Of a stretch of DNA of 64,000 nt, positions 35,169 to 44,787 are shown in pieces. Numbering within the stretch: the first letter of the stretch is position 1; every line of letters begins with the position of its first letter. The position numbers and the translations under genes were made by a program. The notes under the pieces are model-generated. The model did not search any database and was not told the DNA's origin. It worked only from the letters and a program-made list of their open reading frames with translations. The DNA comes from Thorsellia kenyensis (GTDB lineage Bacteria > Pseudomonadota > Gammaproteobacteria > Enterobacterales > Thorselliaceae): assembly GCF_042432445.1 (NCBI RefSeq), contig NZ_JBHLXE010000108.1, forward strand, positions 1-64,000. Direction: 5' to 3'.

Positions 35169-36023
35169 ATGTTAAGTTATCGTCACTCATTTCATGCGGG
35201 TAATTTTGCGGATGTTTTAAAGCATATTGTGCAGGTTCTAATCATCGAATCACTAAAAGAAAAAGAGAAACCTTTTGTTTACTTAGATACGCATTCAGGG
35301 GCGGGTAGGTACTCTTTATCTAGTGATGAAGCCAATAAAACCGGTGAATATTTAGAGGGTATTGTGCGGGTTTTAGAAGCATCTAATCCTCCTGAATTAA
35401 TTAAACCTTATCTCTCTTTAATTCATGAACTTAACCCTAAAATAAAAGATCAAGCATTACGTTACTATCCAGGATCTCCTATAATCGCTAAAGCTTTACT
35501 TAGAGAAGAGGATCGATTATTACTAGCAGAACTTCATCCAAGCGACCAAGTATTTTTAAAAAAAGGTTTTTTGCACGATCCCCGCGCTTTGATCAAATTA
35601 GGGGATGGATTTCATTTATTAAAATCTCATTTACCCCCTTTAGAAAGGCGAGGTTTGATTCTTATCGATCCTTCATATGAACTGAAAGAAGATTATCAAC
35701 AAGTTGTCAAAGCGCTTAAAGAGGGTTATAAACGATTTGCGACAGGGATCTATGCCCTATGGTATCCAGTGGTCTTTCGTCAAAATATAAAGAAAATGTG
35801 TACTGAGTTAAAAGAAAGTGGTATTAAAAAAATCTTGCAAATTGAACTCGGTGTTCGACCTGATAGTGATAAAAGGGGGATGAGTGCTTCTGGTATGATT
35901 GTCATCAATCCACCTTGGAAATTAGAAAATCAAATGAAAGAAATTCTTCCTTGGTTAACCAAAGTATTGGCACCTGATGGGCATGGCCATTTTAGTGTTG
36001 AATGGCTTGTACCTGAAGAGTAA
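35169..36023 (+). CDS. rlmJ: 23S rRNA (adenine-2030-N6)-methyltransferase RlmJ
   Basis: SAM-dependent enzyme methylating A2030 of 23S rRNA. The 284 residues (E. coli 280) begin LSYRHSFHAGNFADVLKHIV, the family signature, followed by YLDTHSGAGRY (SAM site) and LILIDPSYELKEDY with the catalytic aspartate. It follows asnC by 34 bp. E. coli RlmJ was formerly linked to use of DNA as a nutrient. Confidence 0.97.
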   Translation: MLSYRHSFHAGNFADVLKHIVQVLIIESLKEKEKPFVYLDTHSGAGRYSLSSDEANKTGEYLEGIVRVLEASNPPELIKPYLSLIHELNPKIKDQALRYYPGSPIIAKALLREEDRLLLAELHPSDQVFLKKGFLHDPRALIKLGDGFHLLKSHLPPLERRGLILIDPSYELKEDYQQVVKALKEGYKRFATGIYALWYPVVFRQNIKKMCTELKESGIKKILQIELGVRPDSDKRGMSASGMIVINPPWKLENQMKEILPWLTKVLAPDGHGHFSVEWLVPEE

Positions 36024-36211
36024 GTCATTTTTCTCTTTTAATATTTATACCTCAATCTAAGTGCATATTTGCTTTCTTAGTCCGAATGTTTGAGCGCTTT
36101 AGAAAATCGAGTTGTATCTATATTATCGCCTGATTAAAAAATTATTGAATTATGCTTTATTTAGAAAGGTTTTTTAGATGATATATTCTATCAAGACTTT
36201 GTTTCATAAGG

Positions 36212-37414
36212 TTATTTATTAATCAAGCTTCTTGGTAATTGACTAAAAAGTTCATAGCCTGTCTTAGTAATAAGTAGCATATCTTCAATCATTATAGATC
36301 CAACACCAATACCATAGTAAGGCGTTTCCAAACTGAGGACCATACCAGGTAAAAAAATTGAATTAGTATGATTTTTTACAAAGGGAGGTTCTTCTAGTCC
36401 CAGTGATAATCCATTGCTATGGCCTAAATGCCCTCTTTGGTAATTAGGTAAACCCATCTGTTGAATTTTTTTAATGGTACTATTAAACACATATTCCATA
36501 GACTCAAAAGGTTTTACTAAAGAGAGCATGTGCTCATGCCCTGCAAGAATGATATCGAATATTTCTTCTGCTTTTTTTGTAGGTTTTTTAAAAGAAACCG
36601 TTCTTGCTATATCAGCACCATAGCCTTCCACATCGACGCCACAATCTAATTTAATTAAATCCCCTTCTTTAATGGTTTGTTTACTAGGTATTTTTTGAGG
36701 AGAAAATAACTCCCCGATAGATATCAAGTGGAATCTAGAATGACTAGTCTCTTTATAGTTGGCAATTTCTTTTTGATAAGCATGAGTTAACTCATATGCG
36801 CTACATCCAGCTTCTATGCTATTAATTGCGGCTTCTATACCTCTTTCGGTTATGAAGGCGCTTTTTCTCAGATGTTCTATCTCATAATCTGTTTTGATAG
36901 TTCTTAGTTCATCAATTAATTGGTTTGAGTCGTGCCAATTGACGTTACCAAAAATTTTATCTAATAATACTTTAGTTTGTAAAGAAATTTGAGGGAATTC
37001 AATTGCTATATTTTTATTTAACTTGTCATGAGCGATAAGATATTCTTTAATGACAGCAAGAACTTGTTCTGTAGGTGGTAAAATAGGCCTTCTTTTATTA
37101 GTGTTTTGAGGCATAAATGGGGTGTCAATATCAACCCAAATAGGAAAAGTTTTTAAGATATAATTAGGCATTTCTAATGACACCCCTTGGGCTTCAAATT
37201 CATTCATTAAAACTAAGGAGGGAATTTTTTCGTCTCTAAAGAGTATTGCTACCGCAGCACCGGTATATTTAAATGTATACAGAAAGAAACTTTGATGTCC
37301 TGTCAGATGATAAAAATTTTCGGGAGTGGACAAAATAAGTGCATCAATATTGCGTTCATTCATTAATTGCCTTGCTTTATCAGTGATTTGTATCAAATGA
37401 GTTGATTTATTCAT
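36212..37414 (-). CDS. M24 family metallopeptidase (Xaa-Pro peptidase type)
   Basis: A 400-residue pita-bread-fold aminopeptidase. The N-terminal creatinase-like domain covers about residues 1-165. The five metal ligands of the C-terminal catalytic domain are visible: LDCGVDVEGYGADIART (two Asp), RGHLGHSNGL (His), LSLETPYY (Glu) and IMIEDMLLIT (Glu). The family cleaves N-terminal residues before proline or Xaa-Pro dipeptides; whether this one is a PepP, PepQ or another subtype cannot be settled by eye. It is monocistronic and divergent from gpmB. Confidence 0.85.
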   Translation of the reverse strand: MNKSTHLIQITDKARQLMNERNIDALILSTPENFYHLTGHQSFFLYTFKYTGAAVAILFRDEKIPSLVLMNEFEAQGVSLEMPNYILKTFPIWVDIDTPFMPQNTNKRRPILPPTEQVLAVIKEYLIAHDKLNKNIAIEFPQISLQTKVLLDKIFGNVNWHDSNQLIDELRTIKTDYEIEHLRKSAFITERGIEAAINSIEAGCSAYELTHAYQKEIANYKETSHSRFHLISIGELFSPQKIPSKQTIKEGDLIKLDCGVDVEGYGADIARTVSFKKPTKKAEEIFDIILAGHEHMLSLVKPFESMEYVFNSTIKKIQQMGLPNYQRGHLGHSNGLSLGLEEPPFVKNHTNSIFLPGMVLSLETPYYGIGVGSIMIEDMLLITKTGYELFSQLPRSLINK

Positions 37415-37587
37415 AAAGGAATTCTCAGTATAAGGGATTGCTCTATTTAATTTATTTGCTTAGTTATAGCATTGAAAGTTAAATTCTTTGCATAATTATT
37501 AGGCATAGTTGATAACGATTTGTTATTCTATCAATGAAGGTTCTGCTTTAAAGTAATCTATTTCAATTGATTGAAAAAGGAGGAGTT

Positions 37588-38232
37588 ATGACAACGGTCT
37601 ATTTAGTCAGGCACGGTGAAACGGTTTGGAATGCAGAAAGAAAAATCCAAGGTCAGCTCGATAGCCCTTTAACAGCTGAGGGAATATCTCAAGCACATTG
37701 GGTAGCAAAAAGAGCAAAAAGCCTTGGGATAACGCATTTATATTCCAGTGATTTAGGACGAGCTGTCCAAACGGCATCTATTATTGCTCAACCTTTAAAA
37801 TTAGAAGTTATCACTGATAGAAGATGGCGAGAATTAAATATGGGGATCTTAGAAGGACGTTGCATTGATGACCTAAGTGATAAAGAAAATGCAATGAGAC
37901 GAGCACCTTTATCCGGTGCACTAGATGCACGTATTTTAGAAGGAGAATCGATGCAAGAGATGGCTAATCGATTACATCAAGCGCTTAATGATCTAAAAAG
38001 TTTACCTAAGGGATCTATCCCGCTAGTTATTTGTCATGGATTAGCATTAGGGTGTTTAATTGGTACTATCATGGGATTACCTGCTCATGCACCTAGGCGT
38101 ATCCGTTTGCGCAATTGTTCCTTATCTAGGGTAGATTACCAAAAGAGTGACTGGCTAGCTGAAGGATGGGTTGTAGAAACAGCTGGAGATGTTAGTCATT
38201 TAAATGAAAATTCACGTGATGAACTCTTGTAA
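37588..38232 (+). CDS. gpmB: Histidine phosphatase, GpmB-like
   Basis: Member of the phosphoglycerate-mutase-like histidine phosphatase family; E. coli GpmB (YtjC) is more probably a phosphatase than a mutase. The catalytic histidine is in VYLVRHGETVWNAE at the N-terminus and the second in VICHGLALG. From the start at 37588, preceded by a strong AAGGAGG (37577-37583), it has 214 residues, close to E. coli (215). A longer frame from 37567 would swallow the ribosome site. Confidence 0.9.
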   Translation: MTTVYLVRHGETVWNAERKIQGQLDSPLTAEGISQAHWVAKRAKSLGITHLYSSDLGRAVQTASIIAQPLKLEVITDRRWRELNMGILEGRCIDDLSDKENAMRRAPLSGALDARILEGESMQEMANRLHQALNDLKSLPKGSIPLVICHGLALGCLIGTIMGLPAHAPRRIRLRNCSLSRVDYQKSDWLAEGWVVETAGDVSHLNENSRDELL

Positions 38233-38539
38233 ATACTCATTGGAAATATTAAATGTCCTTTTAACTAAGCGATTGAGAAAACAACTTCTTTTCTTGACTT
38301 ATGTTATCGCTGTTTTATTACATTTTTTTATGGCCTTTAACAAGAATTTTTATAGTTCAAAATCATTTCATTTACAAGATACATCAAGGACTTGAGGTAT
38401 ATAATCAATTCTCTTCCTCACTATGTTGAAATTTAATTTGTAAGATCATTCAGAATGTTGAAATACTTATTGGGCTATTTTTTCGTAAAAGTATGCGTTT
38501 GACTCAGTTTTTTGTATGATTTTAAATTATTTCATAAAA

Positions 38540-38561
38540 GTGTCATATTTCTGTCGCATAC
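38540..38561 (+). promoter_or_regulatory. Pho box upstream of phoB
   Basis: GTGTCATATTT and CTGTCGCATAC form two 11-bp direct repeats matching the Pho box consensus (CTGTCATAWAW repeated). It lies about 70 bp before the phoB ATG and takes the place of a -35; a TAACTA at 38571 could be the -10. This indicates PhoB autoregulation. Confidence 0.75.
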
Positions 38562-38629
38562 TATTAGGAATAACTATTAATGCATAGTGCAAATTAATAA
38601 CTTATCGTTAATAACAAAAGGATAAGCGC

Positions 38630-39328
38630 ATGGCAGCACCGATAACAATTCTTGTAGTTGAAGACGAGGAAGCCATTAGTGAAATGTTAACTTTTTTACT
38701 AATGCAGTCTGGTTATGAGGTAAAAGTGGCATCAAATATTCAAGATGCTCAGGCTCAATTGATATTTCCATTACCTGATTTAATTTTGTTAGATTGGATG
38801 TTACCAGGCGGATCGGGATTAGGTTTTCTTAAGCAATTAAAAAGAGAAAAAACTACCCAATCTATTCCTGTGATTATGCTGACAGCTAAGAATGAAGAAC
38901 TCGATAGGGTGCAAGGACTAGATGTTGGGGCAGATGATTACATTACCAAACCTTTTTCTCCAAAAGAATTAGTGGCCCGTATTAAGGCAATATTGAGACG
39001 TGTGTCTCCCCATGTTTTTGCCGATATCATTGATTTAGCTGGATTAAGGCTTGATACAGCGGCACATCGTGTTTTTGCGTCAGAAATTCCTATAAATTTG
39101 GGTCCAACAGAATTTAAATTGCTACATTTTTTTATGAGTCGACCTGAACGTGTTTATAGTAGAGAGCAGCTTCTAGATCAAGTATGGGGTGATGGTGTTT
39201 ATGTCGAAGACCGAACTGTCGATGTGCACATTAGGAGGCTTAGGCGCGCATTAGAACCCTCGGGACATGATAAAAACATTCAAACTGTAAGAGGTAGTGG
39301 CTATCGTTTTTCCGTGAAATTAGACTAA
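38630..39328 (+). CDS. phoB: Phosphate regulon response regulator PhoB
   Basis: OmpR-type response regulator that activates phosphate-starvation genes. The 232 residues comprise the receiver domain (acidic pocket VVEDEEA, phospho-acceptor Asp55 in LLDWMLPGGSG, and the switch Lys in YITKPFSPKEL) and the C-terminal winged helix (GPTEFKLLHFFM, VEDRTVDVHIRRLRRAL, VRGSGYRFS). It matches E. coli PhoB throughout. It carries its own Pho box upstream and is followed 124 bp later by phoR, with a possible attenuator between. Confidence 0.98.
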   Translation: MAAPITILVVEDEEAISEMLTFLLMQSGYEVKVASNIQDAQAQLIFPLPDLILLDWMLPGGSGLGFLKQLKREKTTQSIPVIMLTAKNEELDRVQGLDVGADDYITKPFSPKELVARIKAILRRVSPHVFADIIDLAGLRLDTAAHRVFASEIPINLGPTEFKLLHFFMSRPERVYSREQLLDQVWGDGVYVEDRTVDVHIRRLRRALEPSGHDKNIQTVRGSGYRFSVKLD

Positions 39329-39386
39329 AAGTGTGAACATGGGTTATGATAGATTAATAGCCACCATTATCTTTTATTGGATTAAG

Positions 39387-39414
39387 GGTCAATCTTAAAT
39401 GATGGACCTTTTTT
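39387..39414 (+). terminator. Possible attenuator between phoB and phoR
   Basis: GGTC (39387-39390) pairs with GACC (39405-39408), extended by AAG/CTT across one bulged G, and six T residues follow. A weak terminator here would lower phoR relative to phoB. Confidence 0.4.
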
Positions 39415-39452
39415 ACATTTAAACTGACTGATTTTCTTCAAGGAATTCTATT

Positions 39453-40736
39453 TTGCTTCAAAAACTCACCTGGCGTTCTTTTTTATTTTCTTTTTTTCTT
39501 ATTCTGACACCTTTTGCCATATTGGGGGCCTTGTTGGGTCACTTGGCCTTTGGGATCTCTTTTGGCTTATTGATTTTATTGCTGTGGAATTATCATCAAC
39601 AACTCAAACTCTCCTATTGGTTATGGCAAGATAAAAGTATGACTCCGCCGACTGCAAAGGGGCATTGGGAAGTGATTTTCTATGGCTTATTACAGTTACA
39701 AAAACGTAACAGAAAGCGTCGAAATGAGTTAGCTACATTAATTAAAAGATTTAGAAGTGGTGCTGAATCCTTACCTGATGCATTAGTGATGATAACGCCT
39801 GATGGTACTATTTTTTGGTGTAATCGCTTAGCTGAGAATTTACTTGGATTCAAATGGCCTGCTGATAATGGCCAAAACATTCAAAATTTACTTCGCTACC
39901 CTGAGTTAGCAACCTATTTAAAAAATAAAAAATTTCATGATCCTTTAACATTGACGCTCTACAGTGAAAAAGATGTTGAGTTTAGAATTATGCCATATAT
40001 TGATGAAGCATTTATTGTCATGGCAAGGGATGTCACTCAATTGAAACAAGCTGAAATTGCTCGACGTAATTTTTTTAACAATGCCAGCCATGAATTAGGA
40101 ACACCTTTAACTGTTCTTAAGGGTTATCTTGATATGATAGATGATGACGCATTAGTGGGATATTTACCAGTGAATGCTCTCAATACTATGCGAAACCAAG
40201 CGCAGAGAATGGAATCATTGATTGGGCAATTATTAGCTCTCTCTCGCCTAGAATATCAAGTAAACGAGACACAAAAAATGATTGTTCCGATTGCTTCATT
40301 ACTCAGTACAATTATGCATTCTGCTGAAGCTCTCAATCATCAACGGCATCATTTTTCGGTGTTAATTGAACCAGACTTATACGTCAAAGGATACAGTGAT
40401 GAACTGCGTAGTGCGATGAGTAATTTAATTGAAAATGCGATAAAACACACTCCGAATGAAGCGAATATTGAAGTTAAACTATTTAGAATCAATACCACCC
40501 ACATAAAATTTGAAGTAAATGACAGTGGTCAAGGTATTGCTAAAGAGCATATTCCTCATCTTACAGAAAGATTTTATCGGATTGATGGTTCTAGAAATAG
40601 CCAATCGGGAGGGAGTGGTATTGGTCTTGCGATTGTTAAGCATGTTTTATCTCGTCATAATAGTAAGCTTGAAATAAAAAGTACTCTTGGAAAAGGTTCT
40701 TCATTCGGCTTTACTCTAGAGGTCGTTAACAACTAG
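39453..40736 (+). CDS. phoR: Phosphate regulon sensor kinase PhoR
   Basis: Membrane histidine kinase/phosphatase acting on PhoB in response to phosphate transport. The 427 residues (E. coli 431) have two N-terminal membrane helices, a charged linker, a PAS domain from about residue 100 (ESLPDALVMITPDGTIFWCN), the dimerisation box, and the ATPase domain with LIENAIKHTPNEA (N), DSGQGIAKEHIP (G1) and GGSGIGLAIVKHV (G2). The start is TTG at 39453 behind AAGGA; E. coli phoR also lacks an ATG start. Odd point: the H-box reads SHELGTPLT, with the normally invariant Arg after HEL replaced by Gly216; His213 itself is kept. Confidence 0.96.
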   Translation: MLQKLTWRSFLFSFFLILTPFAILGALLGHLAFGISFGLLILLLWNYHQQLKLSYWLWQDKSMTPPTAKGHWEVIFYGLLQLQKRNRKRRNELATLIKRFRSGAESLPDALVMITPDGTIFWCNRLAENLLGFKWPADNGQNIQNLLRYPELATYLKNKKFHDPLTLTLYSEKDVEFRIMPYIDEAFIVMARDVTQLKQAEIARRNFFNNASHELGTPLTVLKGYLDMIDDDALVGYLPVNALNTMRNQAQRMESLIGQLLALSRLEYQVNETQKMIVPIASLLSTIMHSAEALNHQRHHFSVLIEPDLYVKGYSDELRSAMSNLIENAIKHTPNEANIEVKLFRINTTHIKFEVNDSGQGIAKEHIPHLTERFYRIDGSRNSQSGGSGIGLAIVKHVLSRHNSKLEIKSTLGKGSSFGFTLEVVNN

Positions 40737-40742
40737 AGTAAA
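40710..40742 (+). promoter_or_regulatory. Stem-loop across the phoR stop codon
   Basis: TTTACTCTAG (40710-40719) and CTAGAGTAAA (40733-40742) are exact complements, giving a 10-bp stem with a 13-base loop; the phoR stop is in the right arm. There is no T-run, so a 3' stabilising element is more likely than a terminator. Confidence 0.45.
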
Positions 40743-40771
40743 AAGCCTCTAAAAATTTCAACAATGATGGT

Positions 40772-43381
40772 TTATTTAATGGTATTAAAATCTTTATCAA
40801 GTAAAGCAGAAAGAATGAACTTTCCTTCTGGACTTACTTTGAACTCTGCATAACGAGCAACAGAATAATTTAATTCAGTCATTTCATCAAAAAAATAGCT
40901 ATGAGGTAATTTAAGAGTGTAATTGTACCCATTATAATTCAATGGTGTTTCAATTTCTTTGGCTTGTAAAGGAATTTTATCCTTTTGCAAAGGGTATGCT
41001 AAAAAAACCACATTTGTCTTCGGATCAATAGTTAAAATGATTGAATCCTTTTCCTTTAAACTCTCCTCTAATTTTAACATTCTATTGGCCTCATTGACTT
41101 GAGTTTCTAACACGTAATTTAGCACCATATAATCACCTTGAATAAGTGAGCGAGGATCCCTTGGCGTAATTTCAAATCGGATGGTCTGGCCTGTGTTAAT
41201 AATCCTTTCATAATCATAAATTGTTTTATTGGCAATCCCAAGGCTGAGTATTAATCCACTAGAAAAAAAGAGGAGTCTGCTACGACGATGAGAGATAAAA
41301 TGATTTATCCAAAAGGCAATTCGCGTTGTCTTTTCTTTTAATTTTGCAAACTCTGCTTTTTCTATCTCGTTGTTAGGATGCATAGATGCTAACCTATTCC
41401 CTTCGTCCAAGAATGATTGATTTTTAAAGTGTTTATTGACATTCAATTTATGAAGAGACACCATTAAAATAGTGACTATGGTAAGTATTAAGCCTGTGAT
41501 AAGTAGTGTTTTAGATTTAATAATAAGGAGTGTATGTAAATCATAGTAATTCATATAGAGTAATGTGAATACAAACACCCAACTGAACACCTTGTGGAAT
41601 TTTGAAGAGCTGAAAGAGGCTATTATTATTACTGTGAGAGCAAAAGGTAACCAAATAAAATCATTAAATTTATTAGAATAACTATACTCTTGGAAATAAT
41701 AATCCCAAAGTGAAAAAAGCCAACCACCATTAAAATAAAAACTCCATAGAGAGAGCAATAAACCAATAATAATAAGATATTTAGGTAATCTATTTGATAA
41801 TGTAATCAAGCTCAGTGCAATAAATGGCATAGCATGATACATGCCATCAAAAGCATCCCGCCATATTAGGCGTTGATATTTGAGTATTAATAGGAAAGAT
41901 AATGCGTAGAATAGAATCAAAAACATCTCACTATATAATGCCTGCTGTAGAGTCTTAAAAAGAGGTGTTTTGAATGTAAATTTGTCTTTGATTAGATAAA
42001 CTGTAAGCATTACGGTAATGATAATACAAAAAAAGGGATCATCTATTTGATAATATTCATGTAAAAGTTGGGATATTGCAAAAGTCCCTATGATGATCCG
42101 ACTATATTTATGTTTAATAAGAACATAATAAATTAAATATGGAAGGATAATTGTACAATAATTTAATACATTCATTAATAAAGCTAGATGTTCTGAATCC
42201 AGAGAATGCTCGTAGCGACCAGTATGCCTACTTACTAAATTAAATAGATAAATTTGTAAAAAACTAAACAGTAACGCAAATCCAAATTGATTGAGAATAG
42301 ACGTTGAAAAGATTTTTTTCTGTACATAGATAATTACCACAAAAAGCATGGCTATTGAGAGTATTTTAATAATATCTGGCATATCCGTTAAAATACTTTC
42401 TACTAAGAATACTGAACTTAATGCAATTGACCATCCAAGAAATCCCAAACAGATATTTTTTATCATGTTCGCTGTCTGTCTTGTGTGTTCAGTTAAAAAC
42501 GTGTTATGGGTATTCCAATTGTTGTATACCATTCTTAAATAGCAAAAAAATAAGGTACTACTGATGAGTAACGAAAGGGTAAATATCAAGAAATTCAGGG
42601 TAGACTCATTATTAAATATAAAGACTTCTACAAATATTTTGGTGTTAACTATAACAATGATAAAAAAAGTTTGTTGTATAAAACTGATGGGTTCCTTTTG
42701 TAGATGACTTCCCAGTTTTGCACTGCCTATGATGAGTAACAAGAGTAAAATATAAAAGTTCTCATTAAAAAATTCATTAATGATAAAGTGATAGTAAACA
42801 AAACCAAAAGAGAAAAATAGCAAAAATTGTGTTACCCATTGGGTATTTTTCAGTCCATGGAATAAAATCAAATACAACATAAAACAAAATGAAGCAGGTA
42901 ATAAGCTCCCCAAAAATTCCAGTGCATAGATTTGCTGTGTCATTAATACCCATGTGGTATTAATGATCACTAAAAAGTAGAACCAAATAAGAGAGCTATT
43001 GATATAAATAGCAAACGGTAACGATAAAAATGACCATAAAAAAAAGAGTTGCCAAGCGTCAGCCCCTGTCTGATATGTTTGCCCTATGAGTGCATAAAGT
43101 GCGCCTAACGCACTGATTATGATAAAAATAAGCGCAAATTTTCCCCATTGCACTTTAACTGTTTTTGGATTAATACGAGAGTTGAAAAAAAGACTTAAGC
43201 ACAAGGCACTGGTAAAGACAATCACGCCTTGGACCAACAAAAAACGATGAAAAATTGTAATTCCATCCCAATTAGCGGCAATAAATGTAATTAAACTACT
43301 ACAGAGTAAAACTACAGACAGCATAAAAAAATTAAATATTAGCTTGTTGTGACTGTTTGTTGATCCAAAGAAAATTCGCAT
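40772..43381 (-). CDS. Large membrane protein with DUF2157, DUF4401 and GDYXXLXY domains
   Basis: An 869-residue protein with roughly 20 predicted membrane helices over residues 15-720, then a soluble C-terminal domain. The N-terminal part resembles DUF2157 (LVQGVIVF..., GALYALIGQTYQTGADAW), the middle DUF4401, and the C-terminal domain carries the signature GDYMVLNY at about residue 747, naming the GDYXXLXY family. These units are separate proteins in some bacteria and fused here. No function is established. It starts 12 bp after the uraA stop, so both are probably on one leftward transcript. Confidence 0.8.
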   Translation of the reverse strand: MRIFFGSTNSHNKLIFNFFMLSVVLLCSSLITFIAANWDGITIFHRFLLVQGVIVFTSALCLSLFFNSRINPKTVKVQWGKFALIFIIISALGALYALIGQTYQTGADAWQLFFLWSFLSLPFAIYINSSLIWFYFLVIINTTWVLMTQQIYALEFLGSLLPASFCFMLYLILFHGLKNTQWVTQFLLFFSFGFVYYHFIINEFFNENFYILLLLLIIGSAKLGSHLQKEPISFIQQTFFIIVIVNTKIFVEVFIFNNESTLNFLIFTLSLLISSTLFFCYLRMVYNNWNTHNTFLTEHTRQTANMIKNICLGFLGWSIALSSVFLVESILTDMPDIIKILSIAMLFVVIIYVQKKIFSTSILNQFGFALLFSFLQIYLFNLVSRHTGRYEHSLDSEHLALLMNVLNYCTIILPYLIYYVLIKHKYSRIIIGTFAISQLLHEYYQIDDPFFCIIITVMLTVYLIKDKFTFKTPLFKTLQQALYSEMFLILFYALSFLLILKYQRLIWRDAFDGMYHAMPFIALSLITLSNRLPKYLIIIGLLLSLWSFYFNGGWLFSLWDYYFQEYSYSNKFNDFIWLPFALTVIIIASFSSSKFHKVFSWVFVFTLLYMNYYDLHTLLIIKSKTLLITGLILTIVTILMVSLHKLNVNKHFKNQSFLDEGNRLASMHPNNEIEKAEFAKLKEKTTRIAFWINHFISHRRSRLLFFSSGLILSLGIANKTIYDYERIINTGQTIRFEITPRDPRSLIQGDYMVLNYVLETQVNEANRMLKLEESLKEKDSIILTIDPKTNVVFLAYPLQKDKIPLQAKEIETPLNYNGYNYTLKLPHSYFFDEMTELNYSVARYAEFKVSPEGKFILSALLDKDFNTIK

Positions 43382-43393
43382 AATATTTGACCT

Positions 43394-44659
43394 TTAGGGG
43401 TGTTTCGAAGGTAAAAACCGTTCGGTGATAAAAAAAATTAAACTCATACCCATGCCAATAATGGTAGCTAATGACATACCCGTTAAATTAACCTCACCTA
43501 TGTTTAAACCAGCACCACTGACTCCAACAATTAATATTACAGAGGTCAGAATTAAATTTTTAGCCTGGCTGTAGTCAATTTTAGCATCTACAAGAATTCT
43601 TAAACCTGATGTGGCAATAACACCATAGAGTAGCAGTGATACTCCCCCAATGACAGCAACTGGTATCGCTTGAATAAGGGCGGACAGTTTACCTATGCAA
43701 GAAAGAGCAATCGCAATTAATGCCGCTATAGCAATTACCCAGGTACTATAGACCTTAGTGATAGCCATTACGCCAATGTTTTCACCATAGGTGGTATTGG
43801 GTGTAGAGCCGAAAAAACCAGATAAAGTGGTTGATAACCCATTAGCAAACATTGAACGATGTAGCCCAGGATCTTTGATTAAATCTTTTTGAATAATTTT
43901 TTCTGTTACCATCAAATGGCCAATGTGTTCTACAATAACCACAAGAGCAGCTGGTAAGATAGTTATCATGGCCAATAATTCAAATTTAGGTTTGTAAAAA
44001 GTGGGTAATGCAAACCAAGAGGCATTGCCTACCTTAGAAAAGTCAACTAAACCCACAAAATAGGCCAGCGTATATCCACAAATGACTCCGATCAAAATTG
44101 GGATTATTGCAAAAAAACCACGGAATAAGACCGAGCCAAAAACGGTTATAGCGAGAGTCGTTAATGAGACAAAGGCAATTTTTCCATCAAAAGGTTTGGT
44201 TTCTGTCGGAATTAAGCCCGCCATATTCGCAGCAGTATGAGCAAGTTCTAAACCAATGACGGCAACAATTGCACCCATCGCGGCTGGAGGAATTAATACC
44301 TCTATCCATTTCACCCCAATATATTTGATAAGCAAAGCTACTAGCATGAAAACAATACCGCATAATATAAATCCACCTAGGGCATATTCATAAGTAAAAC
44401 CACTCACATAAAGTGCCGATACAGGTGCGATAAATGCAAAACTTGAACCCAAATAGGCAGGGATTTTACCTTTACAAATCAAAATATATAGAAGTGTTCC
44501 TAGTCCATTGAATAATAGAATAGTTGCAGGGTTAACTTGAAGAAGAAAAGGGACTAAGACGGTGGCGCCAAACATCGCGAAAAGATGCTGAAAACTGAGA
44601 GGAACTGTTTTTAGCAACGGAGGTTTCACATCTACATCAATAAAATCATCTGTATTCAT
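43394..44659 (-). CDS. uraA: Uracil permease UraA
   Basis: Proton-coupled uracil transporter of the NCS2/NAT family in the inner membrane. The 421 residues (E. coli UraA 429) have about 14 hydrophobic segments. Substrate-binding glutamates are expected in VVIEHIGHLMVTEKI and in STPNTTYGENIGVMA, both intact. The N-terminus VPLSFQHLFAMFGATVLVPF is typical. The usual partner upp is not adjacent; instead it is followed by the DUF2157/GDYXXLXY gene. Confidence 0.93.
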   Translation of the reverse strand: MNTDDFIDVDVKPPLLKTVPLSFQHLFAMFGATVLVPFLLQVNPATILLFNGLGTLLYILICKGKIPAYLGSSFAFIAPVSALYVSGFTYEYALGGFILCGIVFMLVALLIKYIGVKWIEVLIPPAAMGAIVAVIGLELAHTAANMAGLIPTETKPFDGKIAFVSLTTLAITVFGSVLFRGFFAIIPILIGVICGYTLAYFVGLVDFSKVGNASWFALPTFYKPKFELLAMITILPAALVVIVEHIGHLMVTEKIIQKDLIKDPGLHRSMFANGLSTTLSGFFGSTPNTTYGENIGVMAITKVYSTWVIAIAALIAIALSCIGKLSALIQAIPVAVIGGVSLLLYGVIATSGLRILVDAKIDYSQAKNLILTSVILIVGVSGAGLNIGEVNLTGMSLATIIGMGMSLIFFITERFLPSKHP

Positions 44660-44787
44660 AATATATTTCCTATAAACCCAATTAAAAAAAAGGTAAGATA
44701 TGTCTTTATTGGACGATCAATTTTTAATTGTATCTTTTACAGTATAACCTTATTAGCAAAATAATTAAAAAATATCTAGGAAATATC

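Noticed and set aside
38204..38395. 63-residue frame after gpmB
   Set aside because: It overlaps the gpmB end in another frame, lacks a ribosome site and has biased AT-driven composition.
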